The notes under the pieces are model-generated. The model saw nothing but the letters and a program-made list of their open reading frames with translations. It did not search any database and was not told the origin of the DNA. Shown here piece after piece: positions 41,559 through 49,600 of a stretch of 58,201 nucleotides of DNA (its first letter is position 1; every line of letters starts with the position of its first letter). Origin of the DNA: a virus. A program made the position numbers and the translations under genes. The stretch spans positions 1 to 58,201 of the IMG/VR virus record IMGVR_UViG_3300033571_014210, one strand, 5' to 3'.

Positions 41559-43187
41559 TTATTCTTCGGTGTCAAATTTCCAATCTCCGGGTTTATATTC
41601 TCCCTCGAAAGATTTTAACCATTCAGAGCCAGTCCAGCGATATTGGATTCCTGTTTTTATATTTTGAACATAAAAAGAAATTTGTTTAAAAAATTCAGTG
41701 TTTTGAGATATAGGATCTACATTGTCATTCTTTGAAACATACTTCAGAACTTTGTAAATTTTTCCTTCGTAAGATAATAATTGATTGGGGTTATAAACTA
41801 TAGATCCATCAAACGGATCAGTAGATGGCTCCCACTGAGGTATGAGATCTACCCAAGCACTGCCGTTCCACTCGATTATCGAATTGGCTAAAATAACAGG
41901 ATCGCTGCCATTTAGATTTTTCCAAGCATCCGGGCCATCATACGGTCCTCCTGGCCAGGTAGTATTTCCTCCTACATTAGGACTAGTATTGACTTCGTCT
42001 AGCATCAAATATCTTAGACCTAAAGGAATTCCTGCCTGATTACCGTATAGTTCAAGAGGATTAAATCTATAAGGATCGATAATAGCATCGATAGTCCCTT
42101 TATGATCTAAGCCAATGACTGAACTAGGAATAAGAGTGTTTGTAGGCAAGGTATCTGGATCAAATGTTATTTTTAAAACATAAGGATCGATTGGATTTAC
42201 TACATAGGTGCCTATAATATCGTAACCGTTGGGCTGCTTGAATCTTATTAGGCTTCCAGGAATATATCCGCCTTGTGCATCTATCACAGTATTCCAATCC
42301 AGATCATCTCCGAGTTTGGTTTCTTTTTCTCCTAATGCCGAAGAAAGCACAGGATTTTTTCCGTCGATTAGGGTGGCATCGTATTGATAGTCGTTGAGAT
42401 CTGAAGTTTGAGATTTAAACAACAGCACACCGTATTTGTTTGACGATAATGTTATGCCACCTCTAGAACCATTAAACGTAAGATCTTCAATACCAACAAC
42501 ATCTCCATCTTCTGTAAAAACATTGTTGATGATATTTTGAACAATACCTAGTTTCTTGACCTTAGCAGGCGGAGTAATATATATTGGCATTTCAAACTGT
42601 AGTGAGCAGATATCTATATCGCTTTCTGCACCCACAGGTATAGTTCTAGAACTAAAGACTACAGAATTTAAATACAAAGCAGTTAAGCTAGTCCAATCTA
42701 AATAATTGTCAGTAGTCTGCAATTCAAGACTGGGATTAAACAGAATCAGTATTTGTTCTAACAGCTGAAGTTTTTGATCAGTGTTAGAAGTCCAAATATC
42801 CGCTTTCATAGTCAGCTTCATTGGAGTAGGCATCAATCTTTCTACAGTATAGGCATTGCCCTGATTACCAAAATATTCTCGATCTCCGGTTATGGGATCT
42901 GTTCCGTATTTTCTTTCTCTGATACTTACTTTGCTAACGAAAGTAGCATCGCTGAGTCTTGTTGTATCCAGTTCTAATCCAGAAATGTAACAAGCTATTC
43001 TAGGCACAGACAACATTTTATTCTCTGAATTTTCTTTGATAATAGATGCTGCCTGTCTAGACATGTCACCATACATGACCGGTATTTGACGCTGTTCACC
43101 GTCACCGGCTTGATATTTGAAACCTATGAACACACGCATAAACTGTGTTACATATCGTCTAATCTGTCCGTCGTAAAAGAAATCCAT
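41559..43187 (-). CDS. 15: Proximal tail-sheath stabiliser / tail completion protein gp15-like (542 aa)
   Basis: Residues 1-about 215 match T4 gp15, the ring that caps the tail and joins it to the head. MDFFYDGQIRRYVTQFMRVF aligns with the T4 start, RQIPVMYGDMS with its IPITY segment, and PTPMKLTMKADIWTS...LLEQILILFNPSLEL plus the late LQFEMPIYITPPAKV with the corresponding T4 blocks. T4 gp15 has 272 residues, so this protein carries about 300 extra carboxyl-terminal residues of beta-rich sequence. That extension includes a segment at about 460-500 (GSIVYNPNQLLSYEGKIYKV) like the repeats of the giant fibres. The start overlaps the gp14 stop by one base (TAATG). It acts in neck assembly. Confidence 0.75.
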   Translation of the reverse strand: MDFFYDGQIRRYVTQFMRVFIGFKYQAGDGEQRQIPVMYGDMSRQAASIIKENSENKMLSVPRIACYISGLELDTTRLSDATFVSKVSIRERKYGTDPITGDREYFGNQGNAYTVERLMPTPMKLTMKADIWTSNTDQKLQLLEQILILFNPSLELQTTDNYLDWTSLTALYLNSVVFSSRTIPVGAESDIDICSLQFEMPIYITPPAKVKKLGIVQNIINNVFTEDGDVVGIEDLTFNGSRGGITLSSNKYGVLLFKSQTSDLNDYQYDATLIDGKNPVLSSALGEKETKLGDDLDWNTVIDAQGGYIPGSLIRFKQPNGYDIIGTYVVNPIDPYVLKITFDPDTLPTNTLIPSSVIGLDHKGTIDAIIDPYRFNPLELYGNQAGIPLGLRYLMLDEVNTSPNVGGNTTWPGGPYDGPDAWKNLNGSDPVILANSIIEWNGSAWVDLIPQWEPSTDPFDGSIVYNPNQLLSYEGKIYKVLKYVSKNDNVDPISQNTEFFKQISFYVQNIKTGIQYRWTGSEWLKSFEGEYKPGDWKFDTEE

Positions 43188-44788
43188 TAGTTATCCGCCT
43201 GTGGTCTTAGAGCCTTACTTAGGCTTTGTTTTTCTGGTATAGAATCAGAATAGAGTCTATATTGTATTCTGTCAGTGGTGTTAGCATACTTGGTCATGTT
43301 TATCAATGCTTTGCCGCCTACTCCAGAGGAAACAGAAGCATTGACCTTAGCTTCGCCAATGAATACTTCGGCAAACATTCCAGAAGTGTATGCAATATTA
43401 GTTTGTATCTTATTATTTCTTTCTGTGAGATAGGTTATATCGAACAATACCTTGTCTTTACCTGTAGCATTAGGATTGTTAACGAATGTAGATTTTCTAT
43501 TTTGTCTCACTTCCTTACCTTCAAATGTTGCACCTTCTACAGTATCACTCTGTCCTAGATTATTCATAGTATGACGAATGACATTTTCAATTTTTTGCCA
43601 TCTGCTGCCGGTATATCTAAACAAACGATTAGGCAAGTAGTCAGTTCTTAGACAATATTGGCCAACTACTGGATTCAGCGGGAAGGCAATTCCAGCAGTT
43701 AGAGGAGCGCCGTTAGATGGTATTCCGTCTTCGGTAAGATATCCAGCATAGTCGTCGTGATCGGGCGACAGGAATTGTGTACTAGCAGTTGATCCTACAT
43801 ATATAGGATCTCCGTTTTGATCAAATAATGGATTACCGTCAACATCTGTGGCTTGAGTTTGAACGCTGGCATCTAAAACTGTATCGTCGACAGTTACTAT
43901 GGCTGTTCTGCCAGTAACGGCATCTTTTTGTATAGTGTAAAATTTAGTAGTATCGTAACCGCTCTTTGGTGAATCAGCATCTGCCTGATCTAGAACAGCC
44001 TGAGTAATTTGCATTTCTTTTTCGTAGGTGCTCATTATATCTCTGAGGCTGTCAGCAATTTCATAGTAGGTAGAGTTTGGTGGTTCAATACCCGTTACCT
44101 CTTGTAAAACATTATACTTAACACCATTGGGACCTATGACGATATCGCCGGGATAATAAGTAGCCGAGATATTCCAAGGCCCTACTATAGCTTCTGTATT
44201 GGCAACTTCGTCTAAGATTTGCTTAAATTCTTGACTGTCTACCAGAGGCTTACACTTTGCACGATATAAATGAGGATACCATGTTACAGAAAATCCTTCA
44301 GCTGCCCTAGTGACTTCTTCTATAACATAAAATCTCTTCAAGGCGAACTGTAAGTCGTTAAGAGCATATTCGTCTTTGAGATGCGGGAGTTCTATGACAT
44401 CTCCAGACATTAGTTTTCTACCAATTTTTTCTACAGTGTCGTTGATGTGGAAAGTAACAAAAATAGTATCGTTCTGTAAAAACAAACCAAATTGGCTAAG
44501 ATTAAAATCTGTGTCTTGCACATTATATGCGCCACGCAAAATATAGACATCGGGATCATATTTGCGATCTCTATTTTCTAAAAACAGAAGATCTTGAATT
44601 TGAAAGGGGTTTGTTCCTCCTGTATACTCTGGAGTACTAGGAGTATTTCCTTGTATACTTTCTCCCGGCCCAAGGTACTTGTGTACAAGCACATCGGTTC
44701 CGCCAACTTGGAACATTTCCCAGATGGTTTTATCTATAAATTTGTAATCATTGCCCTTTTGCGGGCGATAAAGGCTTAATCGTGGCAT
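43187..44788 (-). CDS. 14: Neck protein gp14-like, enlarged (533 aa)
   Basis: The protein is 533 residues from the chosen start, compared with 256 for T4 gp14. Recognisable parts are the amino-terminal MPRLSLYRPQKGNDYKFIDK..., a DVLVHKYLGP segment like the ECYYVPREYV region, and GDVIELPHLKDEYALNDLQFALKRFYVIEEVTRAAEGFSVTWYPHLYRAKCKPLVDSQEF (in several blocks), which parallels the T4 segment around [29 protein letters not shown]. Gene order beside gp15 and gp13 supports it. Residues 202-243 contain a fibre-type W-x-x-x-x-T-Y-Y-P-G-D-I-V module. I chose ATG 44788. A frame extension to 44848 would run through both late promoters and the gp13 start. Confidence 0.65.
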   Translation of the reverse strand: MPRLSLYRPQKGNDYKFIDKTIWEMFQVGGTDVLVHKYLGPGESIQGNTPSTPEYTGGTNPFQIQDLLFLENRDRKYDPDVYILRGAYNVQDTDFNLSQFGLFLQNDTIFVTFHINDTVEKIGRKLMSGDVIELPHLKDEYALNDLQFALKRFYVIEEVTRAAEGFSVTWYPHLYRAKCKPLVDSQEFKQILDEVANTEAIVGPWNISATYYPGDIVIGPNGVKYNVLQEVTGIEPPNSTYYEIADSLRDIMSTYEKEMQITQAVLDQADADSPKSGYDTTKFYTIQKDAVTGRTAIVTVDDTVLDASVQTQATDVDGNPLFDQNGDPIYVGSTASTQFLSPDHDDYAGYLTEDGIPSNGAPLTAGIAFPLNPVVGQYCLRTDYLPNRLFRYTGSRWQKIENVIRHTMNNLGQSDTVEGATFEGKEVRQNRKSTFVNNPNATGKDKVLFDITYLTERNNKIQTNIAYTSGMFAEVFIGEAKVNASVSSGVGGKALINMTKYANTTDRIQYRLYSDSIPEKQSLSKALRPQADN

Positions 44789-44795
44789 AGTTATA

Positions 44796-44801
44796 TATTT
44801 A
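44796..44801 (-). promoter_or_regulatory. Candidate late promoter TAAATA, minus strand (gp14 operon)
   Basis: TAAATA on the minus strand ends seven bases before the gp14 ATG at 44788. It is nine bases away from the oppositely directed site for gp13. Confidence 0.58.
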
Positions 44802-44810
44802 CCGCTACGA

Positions 44811-44816
44811 TAAATA
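44811..44816 (+). promoter_or_regulatory. Candidate late promoter TAAATA, 5 nt before gp13 ATG
   Basis: GATAAATA ends exactly five bases before the ATG at 44822. No ribosome site fits in that space, which suggests a leaderless gp13 transcript. Confidence 0.6.
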
Positions 44817-44821
44817 CTTAC

Positions 44822-45580
44822 ATGAGCCAAATTGACCAATCCAAACAAAGCGTATACAACTACTGTAAAGCCATGCTAGGCGATGGCATGATTGATATTG
44901 AGCTAGATCCTATCCATTACGAAACCGCTCTAAATCGTGCTCTAGCAGTTTTCCGTCAGCGCAGCGATAATGCTGTGGAAGAAAGCTATGCCTTTTTGAC
45001 CCTAACCGAAAGTCAAAACGAGTACATAATGCCCAAGGAAATCCAGCAGGTTCGTCAAATTTTTAGACGCAGCGTTGGATCCAGAACAGGTAACGGTACA
45101 GGAGGTACAGTATTTGAACCGTTCAACCTTGCCTATACAAATACCTATTTGTTAAGTTCTACAAATATGGGGGGATTGGCTACCTACGAATTATTTTCTC
45201 AATATCAAGAGCTAGTAGGTAAAATGTTTGGTAGCTTTATCAACTTCACTTGGCATCCACAGAGTCGTAAACTTATTATCCATCAGCGTCCTAGAGGCGA
45301 AGAACAGGTAATGTTACAGGTTTACAACACTCGTCCGGATTTTGCCATCATCGAAGATACCTACGCAGGCCAGTGGATCAAGGATTACAGCCTTGCTAAT
45401 TGTAAAATGATGCTAGGACAAGCTCGCGAAAAGTTTTCACAGATTGCCGGTCCTACCGGAGGCAGCTCACTAAACGGAGCAGCTATGAAAACTGAAGCAC
45501 AGACCGAAATGGAAAAGCTGGTAGATGATTTGATGAAACTAGTTCCAGGCGGTAGTGGCTATACTTGGATTATCGGTTGA
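44822..45580 (+). CDS. 13: Neck/head completion protein gp13-like (252 aa)
   Basis: The 252-residue protein is homologous to T4 gp13 (309 residues), the head-side neck protein that joins the portal vertex to the tail. The helical opening SVYNYCKAMLGDGMIDIELDPIHYETALNRALAVFRQRSDNAVEESY corresponds to T4's start with its [22 protein letters not shown] segment. The middle (ELFSQYQELVGKMFGSFINFTWHPQSRKLIIHQRP) matches the T4 region around DFWFNSANEQLKVMGN. WIKDYSLANCKMMLGQAREKF matches WVKDYATALAKELNGQIL. The ends PGGSGYTWIIG and DPPFGILVG also agree. It has a late promoter five bases upstream and diverges from gp14, unlike T4, where 13-14-15 run together. Confidence 0.8.
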   Translation: MSQIDQSKQSVYNYCKAMLGDGMIDIELDPIHYETALNRALAVFRQRSDNAVEESYAFLTLTESQNEYIMPKEIQQVRQIFRRSVGSRTGNGTGGTVFEPFNLAYTNTYLLSSTNMGGLATYELFSQYQELVGKMFGSFINFTWHPQSRKLIIHQRPRGEEQVMLQVYNTRPDFAIIEDTYAGQWIKDYSLANCKMMLGQAREKFSQIAGPTGGSSLNGAAMKTEAQTEMEKLVDDLMKLVPGGSGYTWIIG

Positions 45581-45605
45581 CCGGCATAAAATAACCTAGT
45601 ATAAT
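45577..45605 (+). promoter_or_regulatory. Sigma70-type promoter TTGACC-N17-TATAAT
   Basis: TTGACC (45577-45582, one mismatch to TTGACA) and a perfect TATAAT (45600-45605) are separated by exactly 17 bases. The -35 box overlaps the gp13 stop codon. The ATG at 45627 with a GAGGAG ribosome site follows at a normal distance. It is the only classical host-type promoter I found, and it precedes a nucleotide-metabolism gene, as expected for early expression. Confidence 0.72.
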
Positions 45606-45626
45606 ATTTCTAATTGAGGAGATATT

Positions 45627-46313
45627 ATGATTATAGGTATTTGCGGTTTCATTGGCAGCGGCAAAGACACAGTTGCTGACTATCTAGTTAATTTTCATGA
45701 GTTTCGGAGGGAAAGTTTCGCCTCGACTCTTAAAGATGCTGTAAGCGCAGTGTTTGGATGGGACCGGACACTTCTGGAGGGTAGAACCAAAGAAGCTCGT
45801 GAATGGCGTGAACAGGTAGATCCCTGGTGGGCAGAACGACTTGACATGCCTACACTCACTCCTCGCTGGGTTTTACAGTATTGGGGAACAGAAGTCTGTC
45901 GTAAAGCCTTTCATGATGATATCTGGATCGCTAGCTTAGAAAACAAACTCCGCAATAGTAAAGACCATGTAGTAATCAGTGATTGTCGTTTTCCTAATGA
46001 AATTTCAAGTATCAAAAATGCAGGCGGTAAAATTATCTGGGTACAAAGAGGCGAATTACCCGATTGGTATGAAGTAGCAGTTGAAGCTAACAAAGGGCAT
46101 AACTGGGCTTTTCAAGAATTGAAACTTCGAAAAATTCACGCCAGCGAAACTGCTTGGGTAGGCACGGACTTTGATCATATTGTAGAAAACAACAAAAGAA
46201 TCGATGACCTATATAGAGAAATACAGTTAATAATCAGCAATGAGATCGCCTTGTCTCCAGGTAACACCAGACTTACTCAAAATATTGGCGCAATTGTTAC
46301 AGACTGTTTTTAA
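45627..46313 (+). CDS. 1: Deoxynucleoside monophosphate kinase, T4 gp1-like (228 aa)
   Basis: The 228-residue protein phosphorylates dNMPs to dNDPs with ATP, feeding phage DNA synthesis (T4 gp1 has 241 residues). The P-loop GFIGSGKDT lies at residues 7-15 after the strand MIIGIC, followed by ADYLVNFHEFRRESFASTLKDAVSAVFGW, typical of this kinase family. RWVLQYWGTEVCRKAFHDDIWI and VVISDCRFPNE supply the substrate-lid and Asp-Cys-Arg-Phe-Pro-Asn elements. A sigma70-type promoter and a strong GAGGAG ribosome site indicate early expression, unlike the late genes around it. The last 87 bases overlap an opposing gene (46227-46562). The family call is secure; base specificity cannot be read. Confidence 0.82.
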   Translation: MIIGICGFIGSGKDTVADYLVNFHEFRRESFASTLKDAVSAVFGWDRTLLEGRTKEAREWREQVDPWWAERLDMPTLTPRWVLQYWGTEVCRKAFHDDIWIASLENKLRNSKDHVVISDCRFPNEISSIKNAGGKIIWVQRGELPDWYEVAVEANKGHNWAFQELKLRKIHASETAWVGTDFDHIVENNKRIDDLYREIQLIISNEIALSPGNTRLTQNIGAIVTDCF

Positions 46314-46562
46314 GTTACTGTGACGGCAGTTATCCAAATTGCCGTCAATATGAAACACACGAAATATTTCTAAGTGCGGAGATTTAAAGCCGCACTTTTC
46401 GCATTGATTTTTTATTTTGTATCCGGCTCGTTGCCATCTAGGTACTCCGTGATACAAACCATGAGCCATACAAATTTCACATAAACGCCTATAGTAGACT
46501 TTACCATTTTTATGGTAATTAATTGCTTTAGGTCGTTGTCCGCATTTGCATAGGGGTCTCAT
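46227..46562 (-). CDS. Zinc-finger / HNH-like protein (111 aa)
   Basis: The 111-residue protein is rich in metal-binding pairs: C-x-C at residues 5-7, C-x2-C in RLCEICMAHG, C-x2-C in NQCEKCGFKS, and C-x2-C in TVCNNCANIL. Between the last two comes FHIDGNLDNCRHSNLKTVC, the His-x-Asp-Gly-Asn...Asn pattern of HNH-type beta-beta-alpha folds. Similar small proteins starting MRPLCKCGQRP occur in T4-like cyanophages near gp18. They could be nucleases or DNA-binding regulators; which is unknown. A TAAATA site lies exactly five bases before the ATG. The 3' end overlaps the dNMP kinase gene by 87 bases on the opposite strand. Confidence 0.65.
   Translation of the reverse strand: MRPLCKCGQRPKAINYHKNGKVYYRRLCEICMAHGLYHGVPRWQRAGYKIKNQCEKCGFKSPHLEIFRVFHIDGNLDNCRHSNLKTVCNNCANILSKSGVTWRQGDLIADY
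46321..46347 (+). other. 8-bp hairpin inside the zinc-finger gene, just after the dNMP kinase stop
   Basis: TGACGGCA (46321-46328) and TGCCGTCA (46340-46347) form a perfect 8-bp stem with an 11-base loop, eight bases after the kinase stop. No T run follows, so it is not a classic terminator. It could stabilise or end the kinase mRNA while also encoding part of the opposing protein. Confidence 0.45.
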
Positions 46563-46567
46563 ACAAA

Positions 46568-46573
46568 TATTTA
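46568..46573 (-). promoter_or_regulatory. Candidate late promoter TAAATA, 5 nt before ATG, minus strand
   Basis: Minus-strand GTAAATA ends exactly five bases before the ATG at 46562. It forms a divergent pair with the gp18 promoter at 46629. Confidence 0.55.
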
Positions 46574-46628
46574 CACCTTTTTAACCCCTTTTTCAACTAG
46601 CATAACCGCCCAATTTTTCAAATAGCCG

Positions 46629-46635
46629 CTAAATA
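46629..46635 (+). promoter_or_regulatory. Candidate late promoter CTAAATA for the tail operon
   Basis: CTAAATA lies 31 bases upstream of the gp18 ATG, with an AGGAG ribosome site in the leader. It probably drives gp18 and gp19 up to the terminator at 50907. Confidence 0.65.
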
Positions 46636-46666
46636 ATATGAGCAACTATTACCAGGAGATTAGGGA

Positions 46667-49600
46667 ATGGCACTACAATCACCCGGCGTACAAGTTACGG
46701 TAATCGACGAGAGTTTTTATACACCAGCTGAACCTGGTATGACTCCTCTTATCGTAGTAGCTACAGGCCAAGATAAACAAAACGGAGCAGGTACAGGTAC
46801 TGCTACAGGAACAACTAAAGCTAATGCTGGCAAAGCATTTAAGATGACCAGCCAGCGAGATCTGACAGAATTCTTTGGCGTTCCTTTCTTCGAAAAAGCA
46901 CCAGGAAACAATCCTGTGCATGGAGGAGAAAGAAACGAGTACGGTCTTTTAGCTGCATATAGCTTCCTAGGCGTAAGCAATGCAGCATTTATCGTTCGTG
47001 CAGATGTAAACCTCGACGAACTAGAACCACAAGCAGATGCACCCGGTTCAAATCCATTGAATGGCACATGGTGGATCAACACCAGCGCAACTTCATATGG
47101 TGTCCAAGAATGGAACGGTGCTTCAGTAGCAGCTGGCGGACAAAGATTTGGTTCAAAGAGTCCAATAGTTTTAACCAACGACGATTCCGCTAAATTAAGC
47201 GGCGGCGTACCGCTAGGTTCAGTTGGTTCTATCGGTGACTATGCAATTGTTTTTGAAACAGTTGGCACAGCACCTGCATTTGAAGCATCAAAAGAACTAG
47301 CTAAATTATATTACAAATCACCAGGCAACGGAAATGCCGACGAAGGCGGACCAGATTGGCCAGGTGGCGGATTACTAGGCGTATCTCCAGGTGACTGGGT
47401 GTTAGTCGGTAGCCGTGAGTGGGCAATTAGCTGGCCAACATTTGTTGGAACAGTTACTGGTACACTAGTTGCAGGTAGTTTCGACCTCAATGGCGTTACA
47501 GTCAATGTTGGCGGCGCTGACGATATTCTTGATGTAGCAGATACAATTAATAGTTTGTTAATCACCGGTATTACTGCAAGAGCAGTAGACGGTCGTTTAT
47601 ACCTATATACTAACGGATCCAACGACTTCGGTGGAACCATTGGTGATCAATTTAAACCTGGTGACTCTTCTCTAAGTAATGCAATTGTCATTACCAACGA
47701 AGTAGGGACAGGAGTATTAAGCGCATTAGGCGGTTTACAAGCCAAGACATATCACGGACCTAAATTAGTAGCAAGTCCTCATACACAAGTACCTTTCTTC
47801 AAGAGAGGCGATCCAGACGACGAAATCGATGCTGTTATGGAATTTGGTCGCCCAACCGGATCAGTATGGATTAAAGCAACTGAACCAGGAGCAGGTGCTC
47901 GTTGGAGAGTAAGTCGTTGGAGCGGTGGTTTAAACACTTGGGTATCATATGATGCACCATTGTATCCAACACCACATGATGCAATTTATTATCTAGATCG
48001 TGCAGGCGGTGGTGCTAATATTAGTCCTGATGCATTGTTTGTTCAATTCAATGCACAAGAGCACAGCTTGTATGATAATACACCACCTGTGGCAACATTC
48101 AGAGTATGGAAGAGATCGGCTGCCGGTCCAACTATTGTAACATCAGCCAAGATAACTTCTTCAACTTTTGCTAGCGGAACAAACACTTTTGCAATGGCAG
48201 AATCATTAAAGAATTCTGCAGGTTTATCAGCACCGATTACTGTGTCTGTTAACTTAGCAGGTGTTGGCGCAGATTCAAATACACTAGCAGGAGCAATTAA
48301 CGCCGCTGGATTTACAAATATTGCAGCCAGTGTAACTTCTGATAACAGAATTCAAATCACTCACAAAGCAGGAGGTGAAATTAGAATTAATGACGGAACA
48401 AACACACCTATCGTAAGTGCTTTCTCAGCATTCAATATTGATGCCAATACTGGAACTGCGAATTTTTATAATCTCACAACCAGCGGTTCGGGAGGAACAT
48501 CACCATTAGCCCCTGGTGCAGATTATGATTATCTAATTTCTAACTGGAAACCATTAGCAACTGATGACTTCTATGCATCAGGTAATGCACCACTTAACGA
48601 ACCAAATGACGGTCAGTTATGGTACAATCCTAGCTATGCAGAAGTGGACATTATGGTACACAATGGTAGAACCTGGGTAGGTTATAGATTCGACGGAGCA
48701 GGTGCAGGAACTTATCCTTCACCATATGCAGAAGATCCAACAAATAGTTCTAGAACAGGTTATACTCCATTAGTAACAGCTTCAAACCCATATATTGATG
48801 GCGTAACAACAACAGGCGACTTATGGATCAGTACAGCTGATTTAGAAAATTTCCCAACCATCTACAGATACAATGGTGACTTGACAGATATCGCCGATCC
48901 AGCTAATCGTTGGGTACTAGTAGATAAAACTGATCAGATTTCAGAAGAAGGAATTCTTTTTGCTGATGCTCGTTGGGATCTAAATGGAACCAGCATGGAG
49001 CCAGCAGCAATTGAAGATCTAGCACAAAGCAATTATCTAGATCCAGACGCTCCGGACCCAGCACTATATCCAAGAGGTATGTTGTTATGGAACCTACGCA
49101 GAAGCGGTGGTAATGTCAAGAAGTACATGAACAACTACATTGATACAACAGCTGACAATCCAAGATACGACAACAGCTCAGATGGTTCTGATGCTGGTAA
49201 TTTCTGGGTAGCTGGTCAGAGCATGGCAGGATATGCAACAGATCGTTGGATGTCTGCTGCTGCTAACAATGAAGACGGTTCAGGATGCTTTGGTCGCAAG
49301 GCACAACGCAGAGTTGTTGTTCAGGCGCTTAAGAGTGTAGTTGACACTAGCCAAGAAATTCGTGACGAAGAGCGTAGAAATTTCAACATTATCGCTGCTC
49401 CAGGATATCCTGAGTTGATGAGTAATCTTGTTAATCTAAACATTGACAGAGGTATTACTGCATTTGTTATCGGTGACACTCCATTGAGATTGCCTTCCGA
49501 TGCTACATCAATTCTAAACTGGGCTACTAATGCTAATCTAGTAACCGACAACGGCGACGATGGCATTGTAACCTACGATGAGTACATGGCAGTTTACTAT

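Noticed and set aside
44789-44848. 20-codon upstream extension of the gp14-like gene
   Set aside because: It would read through both divergent late promoters and overlap the gp13 start. ATG 44788 gives a natural start.
46717-47178. 153-residue minus-strand frame opposite gp18, and similar long antisense frames (9915-10184, 36595-36906, 53341-53916)
   Set aside because: They lie entirely opposite well-supported genes, have Pro/Ser/Val-rich compositions typical of antisense shadows, and lack promoters or ribosome sites.
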